This document shows, one piece after another, positions 1-11,061 of a stretch of 64,000 bases of DNA. The first letter of the stretch is position 1; each line of letters begins with the position of its first letter. The DNA comes from Phlegmacium glaucopus. Lineage: Eukaryota; Basidiomycota; Agaricomycetes; Agaricales; Cortinariaceae. The notes beneath the pieces were generated by a model. The model had not been told where the DNA came from and did no database searches. It worked only from the letters and a program-made list of their open reading frames with translations. The DNA lies in NCBI GenBank assembly GCA_015039465.1, contig MU130696.1, positions 558,001 to 622,000 on the forward strand, given 5' to 3'. The translations under genes were made by a program, and so were the position numbers.

Positions 1-718
1 ATGAGACTAGTTGGTAGGGAACTCTGCCTTGATTCCCTGTCGCGTCTGTCCATGTTGGTTTGTGAAACAAGGATTCGAACACAATCCTTGAGACCATCCA
101 GCTATGTAAACCATCACGGAAGAGAGTCAACCATTAAATAATTTACTTCCGCCACACAATATCTCGGATTTGTTCGCTAATATGTTTTACTTCCTCGATC
201 ATCCCATTCCAACAACTCATTTTCCCTATCCCACTTTCTCCAGATATCCTTCTCATATTTCTTTCCTTCAATGCAGAATGTATTGCAAGTCTATATATGG
301 TTAGAGTGTCCCGAATTAATGGTATTACCCCTGTCTAGTAACTCTAATTGGCATTAAACGTCGGCCACTTAAAATATATATCGCATCCTTCTCGTCGGGA
401 CAGTAACTTAATTCACAACAAGACGCTAACCATAAACCACATGACACTACTACTACTAAAAGATTTACCCATCCCTATCGAGGGGCCTCCTCGTTCCTTA
501 CAAAAATAGGATCAACTTGTCACCTTCGAAACTGCCGTGAAAAAAAAAAAAAGTATTTTCTGTGTTTAAAACTCAATCTCAGAGAGCTTGTGCTTGAACC
601 CCAAATTACCCTTGATCCGCCTCCGGCTTCACTCAGAAATCAACCGACGCTCACCGCCAAGAAAAGACTCATCGCCAAATTTGATTTTTATTCTCACGGT
701 TCTTCCAACTTGCGTCTC
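1..718. other. Intergenic region upstream of ILV3
   Basis: No coding frame of recognisable family is visible. The stretch includes a perfect 8-bp inverted repeat with a 7-nt loop at about 71-93 (CAAGGATT/AATCCTTG) and a 12-A run near 541-552. The last few hundred bases probably hold the ILV3 promoter and 5' leader. Confidence 0.5.
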
Positions 719-3298
719 ATGACAAGGGCTTTTGTTCATCGCCATCTGCTTTCCTCAAAGCGTACATTCACTACTACTTCGATATGTTACGAAAATACTA
801 TCATGAATCGCCATAGCAGGGTCGTCACACAACCAAAGGACCAAGGAGCCAGTCAGGTTCATATTCCCAAAATCTTGTTGAAATTCAATGACGTATCAAC
901 TGGCTATAATTTTAGGCTATGCTCTATGCTACTGATGGAATCAATACAGACGATGACTTCAACAAGGCCATGGTCGGCGTGGCGAGCGTATGGCAAGTCC
1001 TTAATCTCTATCTTTTGCTTCAATATTTTTCAACATACTTTTGCAGGTATGAGGGAAACCCGTAAGCACTTTCCCTTCCCACCTTGTAATTTTATTCTCA
1101 ACATTAGACACAAGTTGCAACAAACATCTTCTAGGTCTGGGTCAAGATATCAAGGCCTCTCTCACCAAATCAGGTATTATTGGCTACCAGTTTGGGACTG
1201 TAGGGGTCAGCGATGGCATCAGCATGGGTACACGCGGAATGTCATACTCACTTCAATCCAGAGACCTAATAGCAGATCAGGTGGAGACCGCTGCCGGTGG
1301 TCATCACCTCGATGGTATGGTTGTCGTTCCCGGATGTGATAAAAATATGCCAGGTGTTCTGATGGCCCGTCAGTATTTCCTATCCACTCCTTTCTCCAGT
1401 CAACCCCTTGAGTTTCTATTGATGTCCATGTTAAATTGAATATAGTTGGGCGCCTTAACCGTCCCGGTTTGATGGTGTACGGCGGAACCATCCGAGCGGG
1501 TTCGTGTGAAGGAGCGCCACAACTTGACATCGTATCTGCTTTCCAGTCATATGGCAAGTACCTTCAAGACGGAAAGACGCCGCAAGCGGAACGTGAACGA
1601 TACAATACAGTACGGCATGCCTGTCCTGGTCCTGGAGCATGTGGTGGTGTAAGTGATGTTTCAATTTGTCCGCTCAAAACCCCCATTCATAGGAGCATAG
1701 ATGTACACTGCCAATACTATGGCAAGCGCAGCAGAAGCTCTTGGCATGACATTACCTGGGTCTTCGTCATTCCCTGCCGAGTCTTTGGAGAAACACGAGG
1801 AGTGCACATCCGTGGGTCCCGTCATGTATCACCTGCTTCAAAAAAATATACTTCCCCGACAAATCATGACCCGATCTGCATTCGAGAATGCCATGGTAAT
1901 TAAGCTCAAACTTGCTTTCCTTTTTTCGTCACGATTACTATTTTTACTAGGTCCTTACCATAATCTTGGGCGGTTCAACAAATGCCGTTCTACATCTTAT
2001 TGCCATGGCCCACTCTGTCGGAATTAAATTGGACATCGACGACTTCCAGAATGTATCAGACCGCATTCCCTTCCTTGCAGACATCAAACCTAGCGGAAAA
2101 TATGTTATGGAAGATGTCTACAAGATCGGTGGTATTCCGAGTGAGTGGTTCTAACGCACAGCATTGTGAATACCTGCTTATCAGAAACAACTCGTCGCTT
2201 TACAGAGATCATGGCGTTTTTGCTGAAAAGTAAATTAATAGACGGAGACAACATGACAGTCACAGGTCGTACTTTGGGCGAAAACCTCGAACAATGGACT
2301 CATAAGTACGGGGAATTGGATTTCCAACAAGATCTCATCCGACCATTGGACAACCCTATCAAATCAAGCGGACACATCAGGTTGATCTATTTATATTCGG
2401 GCTCCTATCAATTATAAATGTTAACCGCCTTACTCTAGAATACTGAAAGGAAATCTTGCGCCCGGTGGAGCAGTTGCTAAAATAACAGGGAAGGAAGGGT
2501 TAAAGTTTATCGGTAAAGCGCGTGCATTCGATACAGAGGATGACTTTGTCAAGGCCGTCGAAAGCGGTTCGATCAAAAAAGGCGAAAAAACTGTAGTGAT
2601 ACTACGATACTTAGGCCCTCAGGGTGGTCCAGGTCAGTCAAAACAGTCTTCCATTCTCCCAATGCACTCCATAAAAATGCTTCTACTACTGGCTGTCAAG
2701 TAACCATTGTTCTTTGAAACATTACACCATACTCCTCCTTCTTTTTCCCACCGTCTCCATGTTATGGCATACAACTTACACTTTAATTGTTTTATTTCGT
2801 TTGTTGGTAGGCATGCCCGAGATGCTCAAACCCACGAGTTTGATCATGGGCGCTGGCCTAGGTCTGGATGTAGCATGTCTCACGGATGGGCGATTCAGCG
2901 GAGGGTGTGTAACGTTTTCTTGTTGTCTGCTTTGTAAACTTCCTGTCATTGCGTCAATTTCTGATCCTTCTTTCCCTTTCTTTTTTCTATCTCACTCATC
3001 CAACTTTTACTACGACACGTTGGCCGGACATTAAAACCCTGCTAGATCTCACGGATTTTGTATCGGTCATGTCGTCCCGGAGGCCCAAGTTGGAGGCCCA
3101 ATCGCGCTAGTCCAAGATGGCGACATTATTGCTGTCGACGCTATCAAAAACGTGATTGAGCTACGTGTTTCTCCAGAGGAATTGGAGCGACGACGGGCAG
3201 CTTGGGTGGCACCCCCTCTTAAAGTCACTCAGGGTACTTTGTATAAGTATACAAAGGTCGTTATGGACGCCAGTCATGGATGCGTTACAGACGCATGA
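719..3298 (+). CDS. ILV3: Dihydroxy-acid dehydratase, mitochondrial
   Basis: This gene encodes the Fe-S dehydratase of valine, leucine and isoleucine synthesis, which converts 2,3-dihydroxy acids to 2-keto acids in mitochondria. The chosen ATG opens an Arg/Ser/Thr-rich N-terminus ([17 protein letters not shown]) that looks like a targeting presequence. Hallmarks follow in order across about ten short introns: the cluster-binding region [11 protein letters not shown], the second cysteine motif CPGPGACGG followed by [15 protein letters not shown], the loop [20 protein letters not shown], and [11 protein letters not shown] with MPEMLKPTS and [10 protein letters not shown] towards the end. The protein closes with a short tail ending VTDA. 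All family motifs appear intact, so an active enzyme is expected. The next gene, RIO1, is convergent. Family assignment is very secure; individual intron borders were inferred by eye. Confidence 0.95.
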
Positions 3299-3771
3299 TA
3301 TCCCAAAAAAAACCCACACCGGATGGCAGGACTACTGACAAAGTTTGACGCGAGGTCCGGACCTATTCCCAAAGGTAGTATATAAAATTGTGGAATGTAA
3401 TTATTAATGAATGATGATCGCCTGGGTGCGGAACAGGCCACTTCTGGATCTGGAGAATGATGAAAAACTCATTCAGGGCTCAGAGACCTGAGCTTCGCAT
3501 CTCACAACGCCATCGACACATGGAATGGTTTATCTCTGTTTATCTCCTTGCCTGGCCGAAAATATTTCGATTCCTCCGCGGTGGAATAAATGATCCCTTC
3601 ATGTCCTATACCCGAACAACAAAGCAGAAGTTAAGTTATCTACGGCCTTAGTTATACCATAGCAGGCATGATGGCGAATTGAACTTGATGGTCGTTCAAC
3701 TCGGAGCTGGTCACTCAAGCCCCTTTGCGATGTCTATGTCAAGTACGCAACACTGTGCCTAGAATCATCAA
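3299..3771. other. Convergent intergenic spacer ILV3/RIO1
   Basis: The spacer separates the ends of two convergent genes and should contain both 3' UTRs. A 64-codon open frame at 3457-3651 shows no family resemblance. I see no RNA gene or repeat. Confidence 0.5.
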
Positions 3772-5925
3772 TCAGCCTTGAGTTTTCTTCATGATACGCT
3801 TCTTCTCCGCCTTTGGCATCTTCTGTTTGCGTTTTTCCTTCGCTTCTGCCTTTACTAATTTTTTGCGCTCCTGTATTGACGGAACATGAACGAAAGATTA
3901 GAGAGGGGAAAAAATCTGAAGCAACCTTTTTGGACTCCTTGTCCTCGTGTCGATGTCCTCTTGGTTTACGCTCTACAAATCCTTCCTTTAACTTCCCTTC
4001 CTCTTCCTCGTCATCGAGATCATCGTCTTCCGTGCTGGCGCTCTCCGTTTCATCTCCAGCTTGATCTACTTGTTCTTCAGTCTCGTCGTCCCTGCATATG
4101 ACCGCTGTCGGGCGTTCACTATCGTGTGTTTTCTTTGTCGGCTGTTCTATGTCTTCTCCATTTAGCCGAGATTGAGATACCAGACCAATAGTCTCCGCAT
4201 ATATTAAGCCATCTGTGTCACCTCTTCTTACCTTCTCGACGTCTCTCTCCGGATCGTAAACTTCGTTTAACGTTCTTGGGATGAAAGAGCGGAGAAAGAC
4301 TAAGTCCTCGTGTTCTGCATCTTCTGACTGTTGTGGTTTCGGATCGATGCCATCTGCTCCCTCCAAATTTATTCCCTTCCCGGCTTCATCTTCGCCGATA
4401 TCCGTTGTTTCCTCCTCCAGCCACCTTTTCAGCACATCTTCATCACTCGTGCCGTCATCTTCACATAACTTGAACCTGGTAACAAAATCGAAACACTTCC
4501 TCAACCCTAGGCATTTGACTCCGAGTCTACCAAAGAAATCCTCCATATTTTTGATATCGTTCCGTAGAAAATCGAAAGCGGCAGGATGATCATGCTCGAC
4601 GCTTTGAGAGACATCGATAATCCAGAGATGCTCTTCGTGGTAAAGAATGTTGTATTCCGATAGATCGGCATGCACGAGTTTGCACACATGGAACATTCGC
4701 CGTATGGCGATTACAAGTTCTATATATAGTGAGTTTATAGATTCAGTTGGTAGAGATGCATCTTTGAGACGTGGTGAGGCCCTGTATATGATAAATTCAA
4801 TGAAAATTTTAGTAGATCTAAGTGGTTAAAGTCGTACCATCCATCCTTGCTTCCCACAAAAGTCATTGGGAGAACATTTTCTCGGACTTCTATAGGATCT
4901 GGGGCGCGAATTCCAGCTGCGACGAGACGTTTGAGATTACGCATCTCCTTCTCCGCCCAGAGGCGTACCATTTTACGGGGATTACGGCTGTATCCACGAC
5001 GAAAACGGAATTCGCCCGTTACATATTTGTCTCTGTCTTTAAAAACAAGGATAGAGGTTTTGTATATTTTGAGAGCAAGATGAATTCCTTCCGGAGTCAG
5101 CGCGTGATAAACATTGGCCTACAAGATGTCAAATCGAAAGAAAAATTGCTCGATCAGTAACACAACTAGTCGGAAAAATAGTGTTTGCAAGAACGCACTT
5201 CTTTTCCTGTACTCACGCAGCCATTTACTTCGTGAATTAAGCCCCGTCCGATCATCTTGAACAGAATAAGGCGCGTGCGTGGATCAAGTACCTGCTCGTT
5301 TGTAGCGCGATCGCTTTTATCCTTCAAGTTCGCATGTGCGCTCGGCCCTTTCCTATTTACACCAACACCGATGACATATGGAACATCAATTTTGGCTAAA
5401 CGCGAATTATATTTGGCGAGAGCAGCGAGCTGATCAGATGTGCGATCTTTTCCTAAAGCTATAGCAGATTTGGACAATGGATTAGAGGAAGCAGAGATAG
5501 TAGCGCTTCGTGGATGATTGACAGCTGGAAGCGGTGCAACCGCTACAGACTGATTATGAGCTGTTGAAAATCCTTGAGCATTGCCTGTGCGCACAGCGAC
5601 ATGCTGTCGAAGGCGATTATATTGTTTTGTGAAATCTTAATAGATAAAATGTTGTTAGGAAAGAAACTGGGGAAATATTCGGGCGGTAAATACCCCGTTC
5701 TGCGTTTTCCCAATCTTCATCTTCTACTCTGTTGTCATCATATGTCTCATCGATCTCCTCTGACTCCGCCTCATCTTCAGTGGAATCCGACCATTCAAGA
5801 CGATCTTTATCATTTTCTGGGTCATATGTATCGATATACGCATGATGGATGCGTGCATCCTGTAAAACTTCTGGTGCGTCGTCAAATTGGCCGTCGATGG
5901 GGGTAGGTACTATAATCGCTGCCAT
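3772..5925 (-). CDS. RIO1: Serine/threonine protein kinase RIO1
   Basis: This is the atypical kinase/ATPase that acts in cytoplasmic maturation of the 40S ribosomal subunit. From the N-terminus the sequence shows an acidic Asp/Glu-rich leader (about residues 30-75), the flexible P-loop STGKEANVYHA (restored across an intron), the ATP-binding lysine in LALKIYKTS, the catalytic loop [13 protein letters not shown] and the metal-binding [21 protein letters not shown] plus [11 protein letters not shown] separates RIO1 from RIO2 and RIO3. The C-terminal third is a long acidic extension followed by a Lys/Arg-rich tail ([12 protein letters not shown]), usual for fungal RIO1. A 55-nt intron lies at 3871-3925. 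The start is the first ATG before the acidic leader, and it lies about 100 bp from the start of the divergent membrane-protein gene. Catalytic residues are all present. Confidence 0.95.
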
Positions 5926-6027
5926 GAGCGTTTTGTGTCAACGCGCCGCCACCATGTTTGTGGCACGTGGTCTGTAGCAACGGGCCGACGGTTGAGAACT
6001 CGAGGACTCAACTTAACTCCAACTTCG

Positions 6028-6711
6028 ATGGATAGCCTTCGACGGCGGATACCCTTCAAACTTGTTGAAGACGACGACGACGACGACAACAACAGTGTTA
6101 GTGACATCTATGACGAACAACGTGTGTTCAACCACTTTCTTGTTAGAACCTTTTGATTAATTTGCATCAGAGCAAGAATTCATGATTCAGGAACTGCGGC
6201 AGGAGGCGGATACCTTCAATCGAAAGGCATTACTTTCTCTTAGAATTCTTGTTAGCCTTTCCTGTATTATGTGTGCTCCCTGTCGTCTTTCTCGTCTGCT
6301 GCTCTCATCGTTTATTTTTCTAGCCAGGTCTTGTTCAACAATCTTCAGAATAACCCATTTCTTGCATTCTTCTCTCCGGAAGAATCCACGCTTTCTGCCC
6401 CTTTGCGCATCATATTGAGCATACCTTCATTTTTCGTACACTACCTTCTCGCGGTTTTTCTCTCAAGCCAGTTTCGTGACAATTTCTTCCCATACAACAG
6501 AGCTACACTATCCTACCGATTCGTCTACTCGGTCTCTGTGTTGGCTCCCACCATATCTCTCTGTTCTCAAATACCTTGGAAGGTTGCCATTTGGTGGTCA
6601 TACACACCTCTTTTAGTCTTCGCAGTTCACAGAGTGATGAATAGCTTCGAGGATATTAACAGAGGAATCGCTAATCTGGAGGCCTTGAAATACAGGGCTC
6701 CTGGAGCTTGA
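6028..6711 (+). CDS. Small integral membrane protein of unknown function
   Basis: I do not recognise the family. Two introns (6122-6170, 49 nt; 6271-6323, 53 nt) splice in phase to give a protein of about 190 residues. It opens with a basic/acidic cytosolic-looking stretch (MDSLRRRIPFKLVEDDDDDD), then a Gln/Glu-rich helix, a first hydrophobic segment (LLSLRILVSLSCII), a Phe/Pro-rich region, and hydrophobic stretches around PLRIILSIPSFFVHYLLAVF and VAIWWSYTPLLVFAVHRVM. This suggests two to four transmembrane helices. The C-terminus is short and soluble. The gene shares a promoter of about 100 bp with RIO1. An upstream ATG at 5887 opens a different frame and was not preferred. The model is supported by consistent splice phases and hydrophobic periodicity; the function is unknown. 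Confidence 0.6.
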
Positions 6712-7166
6712 ATTGTTTACCGTCCATCTCGATTATTTATGTAATTTTTAATTTATTGCTCTCACTCACGTTGCGCTTTCGATGCCCATCATAGCAAAAC
6801 TGAATACTTACGTGGGCAGTCTGGTATCCACTTGGATGTCTCTCAAATTGCTGCTCCAAAAGATGTAATCCACCGTTTGGAATGCATCCCCTGGCTCGAG
6901 TCCGTCTGTCCTTACGAACATGTTTGAAAGTTCTTCTTATGTTGACGGAACCTGAGTACAAACTACTGCAATGAATATCCTTCACGTTGGTGATGCAAAC
7001 GACTAAGTCGCGAATCTTTTGACCTGTTGGCCTCAAGTAAATTATCACTCTAGAAAGCTACAAGTTGAAAGATTCGACTTAGCCATTTGCATCGACTTCA
7101 TTGACACGTGCCGAGTGCAAAAATAATTTTCAATTTTATTCCCACCGAGAAGTGTAGTTTACTTCC
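6712..7166. other. Intergenic region before the WD40-cyclophilin gene
   Basis: It holds the presumed 3' UTR of the membrane-protein gene and the promoter of the next. A 103-codon reverse frame (6737-7048) has no family resemblance and no splice support. Nothing else is apparent. Confidence 0.5.
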
Positions 7167-9732
7167 ATGTCAGACTCATCTCCAGAGGCGCCCGACGCAT
7201 CTGTTCTGGGCAAACGCGCACGCAACGAAGTCGGTCAGAATGACAACGATCTCCAAACCTCCAATAAAAATGCAACCGTAGAGGATGACTCGGACGACGA
7301 CGATGTCGGTCCAATGCCCATGCCAGCCCAAGCTCCAGCTGCAAAGAAGAAGCGTAGAGGTGTAGTATATGTCAAAATCCAGGGTCTTTGAGGTCTGTTT
7401 CACTAATGAATCTTTGCCAGTGCTCCCACACGAACGTCTGTTTCTCGAACATCTTCCCAACACGGACCAATACTACAAATCATTCATGCATCGGGACACT
7501 ATAAACTTTTCTGTGATCACAAAGTAAGCTATTATTCAACAACATATTACTTGTGAATCCACCCCGTTTTCCTAGGACAGATTTCCTGATAACTACGTCA
7601 GTTGACGGTCACCTGAAGCTCTGGAAGAAGAAAGAAATGGGCATAGAGTTTATCAAACACTACCGTGCTCACCTGACACCTATAACTTCAGTTTCTGCAA
7701 GCGCTGATGGCCAGTTATTTGCGACGGTCTCAGAAGATATGACTGCCAAAGTGTTTGATGTAGTTAATTTCGGTGAGTTACCTTGTTTTTCCCAGTGCGA
7801 ACGCCAATATAGACTGAAATTACGCGTCTTGGCAGATATGATCAACATCATCAAGCTTGGTTTTAAGCCACACTCTTGTTGTTGGGTGCATAGACGAGGG
7901 CAAGCACAAGGTTTACTCGCCGTGTATGAGAGTCTCAGCTCTTTATTAAAAGAAATATTGACCATAATCTAGTGCAGATGCGGCTTCTGGTACAATACGA
8001 CTCTACGACGGCCGTGGAGATGATAAGCCTCTGGAAACAATTACCTCCATGCATCGTTTTCCCGTTCATATCATAACAGTCCGTCCCTCTCCATCCTTTT
8101 TCTAGTAAATACGGAACATTGATGGTGGATCTTGTAGTATAGTGACAGATATGATACAGTAATTTCCGCCGACGAAGGAGGCTTCATCGAATATTGGCAA
8201 CCAGCTGAACCTTTTTTGTTACCTAAAAACGTCCCAAAGCTCTGGCAGTATAAGAGTGAAACGGACCTGTATGAATTCAAAAAGGTGACTTTGCATTTCT
8301 TCCTACCATATGGCGAGTTATATACCTATTGATATAGGCAAAATCCACTCCAACGTGTATAACTCTTTCCCCGGATTCCTCCTCTTTTGTAACTTTCTCC
8401 TTACCCGATCGACAAGTTCGAGTCTTTTCATTCCTCAGCGGAAAGCTCTCACGAAAATATGATGAATCTCTTGAAGCGATTCAAGAGATGCAGCAAGCTG
8501 GGACAGCCGTACATCGTGTTGAAGACATGGAGTTTGGCAGGCGGTTGGCCGTTGAGAGAGAACTAGAACTCCCGGGGCCTGACGGACATGTACCTGGACG
8601 TTGGAGTAATGCCATTTGGGATGAAAGTGGCGCGTTTGTGCTATACCCATCATTGTTAGGCATAAAAGGTGAGTTAGTTGCTTTAGTATCTTCAGGATAA
8701 AGAGCTGACTTCACCCATTTAGTCGTGAATATTGTTACGAACCGGGTAGTAAAATTACTAGGGAAGGATGAGGTGGTAAGATTCTTGAACCTGACACTGT
8801 ATCAAGGTGCACCATCCAAGAAAAATATCACGACGATGGTAGAGCATCTCTTTTGTTCCTTTTCCCCCCGAAAACAGGGTTTTACTCTCGTAATAGGCAA
8901 TGGCTACCTCTGCAAATCCCATTCTTGCAGACAAAGGACAACGAGATCCGACACTCATTTGTACTGGCTACAAAAAACCCCGATTCTATCTCTTTACTCG
9001 ATCAGAACCAGAGTATGCATTTCTACAATCCTTCTTCGATTTACCTGATTTATTTATCCCATTTTTCTTTACAGAGACAAGTCCGGTGACCGAGATGTTT
9101 TCAATGAGCGACCTACCCGCGACGAACAGAGCGTTGCAGCCTCGAGTGTTGGTCAAGCACGCTCCGGCCCACCACCACTAGCAAATTCAGCGACGATACA
9201 TACGACACTCGGAGATATACACATGCGACTGTTTCCACAACAAGCTCCGAAAGCCGTGGAGAACTTTGTTGGCCATGCTCGAAGCGGCTACTTTGAGGGT
9301 GTCATCTTCCATCGTGTCATCCCAAAGTTTATGATCCAAACTGGAGATCCGTTGGGTGATGGAACCGGCGGTATGTCAATTTGGGGCAAAGAATTTGAAG
9401 ATGAGTTTTCGGATGATTTGAAGCATGACCGGTGCGTTTTTTTTCCTCCTTTTTTCGCTTGTTGTGCAGATTCGTGGCGTGCTAATTTTTATACTTTATA
9501 CACCCTTGCCATTAGACCCTACACCGTCAGCATGGCGAACGCAGGTCCAGCAACCAATGGATCCCAGTTTTTTATCACAACAAATGCGACGCCGTGGCTA
9601 GACAAGAAACATACAATCTTCGGCCGTGTACTATCTGGCCTTGAAGTCGTACATACAATCGAGAATGTGAAGACGAACAAACTTGACAAGCCTTACGAGG
9701 ATATCAAGATTATAAATGTCGATGTAGAGTAG
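7167..9732 (+). CDS. PPWD1: WD40-repeat peptidyl-prolyl isomerase (PPWD1 type)
   Basis: The protein joins an N-terminal WD40 propeller to a C-terminal cyclophilin domain, the architecture of PPWD1, a nuclear spliceosome-associated prolyl isomerase. The first 70 residues are acidic and carry a basic nuclear-localisation-like cluster (AAKKKRRG). WD-type sequence follows: [39 protein letters not shown] and [11 protein letters not shown]. After about residue 450 comes the cyclophilin fold: [22 protein letters not shown], catalytic [45 protein letters not shown] and [11 protein letters not shown]. The catalytic Arg and the GSQFFIT motif are present, so isomerase activity is likely. At least six introns interrupt the gene. 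The end is firm; it stops 38 bp from a convergent unknown gene. Confidence 0.93.
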
Positions 9733-9770
9733 TTGTATTATCTGTGGTGGTTGCCTGATGTTAATTTATT

Positions 9771-10817
9771 TCAAAAAACTATTCGGTCAACAGTTTCTGA
9801 GCTGTGTTTAACACGGATAGTTGCGCCATCAGCTCTAGTTGCACCCAGACGGTTAGAAAATATAGCCCCCAGTTTCAGGGTAATGTTTTCTGGTTTAAGC
9901 TGCGTAAAGCCTTCTTGCACTGTTGTTGGGCAGGAGAATTTGATGATTGAATGTTCCCTTGAATCAAGGCCAGGGATAGCGAGGATACATTCGTAGACGT
10001 CCAGAGGTACGCCTGAGAGTGTATTTGGATAAGTAGTGTACGGCACGTAGGCGACTAGGTAGTCAAGCAGTATGGCAGCAAGCGGGACGGCTGTCTCGAA
10101 AGTGGTGTCTGATAACAGGGAGAAAGACAACGGCAGTTCAACAGATTGTGCCAATGGGAGGAGGCTGATCAGGACCTGAAGGACCTGCTGAGGCACTTCG
10201 TAGATCTACAAAGATATTTTAAGATTCCAATTGAAAATGACCTTGATGGTTGTCGAACGATCTTTGCTCACTACTGTAACCGAGGAGTGGAGGTGGATAA
10301 ACAGCGGGTATTCTGGTGGGGATTCTGATCCACCGGAAAGAGTGTGGATTCGTTCTAACAAGAGCTGGGCATTGATAAAAAACGATTGTTCAGAATGAGG
10401 CTCATAGAGGTGGAAAACTCGGGCAAAGAAGACATTGGTCTTTGTATTCTAAGAAATGGTTGTTAGGTCCGACAGGATAGAATGTCAGCAGGCTTACGAT
10501 ACGAAGGGCAGCGAGCAAACTTGAAAACAATCTTACTGGGTCGTTAGGGGTGAACAAATCAACAAGATAGCCAGTCCTATCAGGGTCCAGAAGGTTCAGT
10601 CAAAGCCGAATTTATCAATTTCGCAGATGGCATACCGTACGGAGAGCGCAACGATGGTCAAGTCCGTAAGAAAACGGTATCGATTATGTCTGGATAGATA
10701 TTGGTTCAGCCCAGTAATCCTCGTTGCTTCTGATTGCACCTCTTGTATTATGGATAAAAACGAGGGTTCAGAGTTCAGGCAGGGGGACTCTGCAGAAGAT
10801 ATGGCTATATCTACCAT
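9771..10817 (-). CDS. Uncharacterised protein, four-exon model
   Basis: I do not recognise this protein. The model starts MVDIAISSAESPCLNSEPSF and joins four exons in phase. The introns run about from CTCCGTACG|gtatgcc to the acceptor before GACTGGC, then the short intron before AATACAAAG, then a gtgagc donor near 10270. The result is about 290 residues. The first exon is helical (SIIQEVQSEATRITGLNQY); the middle has a repeat-like helical stretch (LVDLFTPNDPVRLFSSLLAA, VFFARVFHLYEPHSEQSFF); the last exon is Leu-rich and ends in an apparent beta-rich segment. No signal peptide or clear membrane span is seen. It is convergent with the cyclophilin gene. The coding claim rests on open frames linked by phase-consistent splice sites; the role is unknown. 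Confidence 0.55.
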
Positions 10818-11061
10818 AAGCTATAGAGCGGTGACTAAGAAGGTTCACTGGCAGAGGGCAGAAATTCTTATTTGGGTCCCGTTATTATGAGCTACATTTC
10901 ATTCAATTTATATCGTGTAACCTTAGAACATAACGCTAAGCCATCACCCAATCTCGACTACAACGTACCGAAGCTTCTCTACGAGGCAAAAACCCCTTGC
11001 GAAACTAAGGATCGTTCATCAGTATGATCACCCCACCGTGACCGGGTCTGATGTACTTTAT

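Noticed and set aside
61..100. TTCGAAC-containing hairpin resembling a tRNA T-arm
   Set aside because: Stem and loop lengths do not fit a tRNA and no acceptor or anticodon stem is found.
4281..4589. Ser-rich plus-strand frame
   Set aside because: Antisense shadow of the acidic RIO1 tail.
5887..6156. Upstream ATG for the membrane-protein gene
   Set aside because: It overlaps the RIO1 start and gives a Cys/Arg-rich leader with no support; the ATG at 6028 is better placed.
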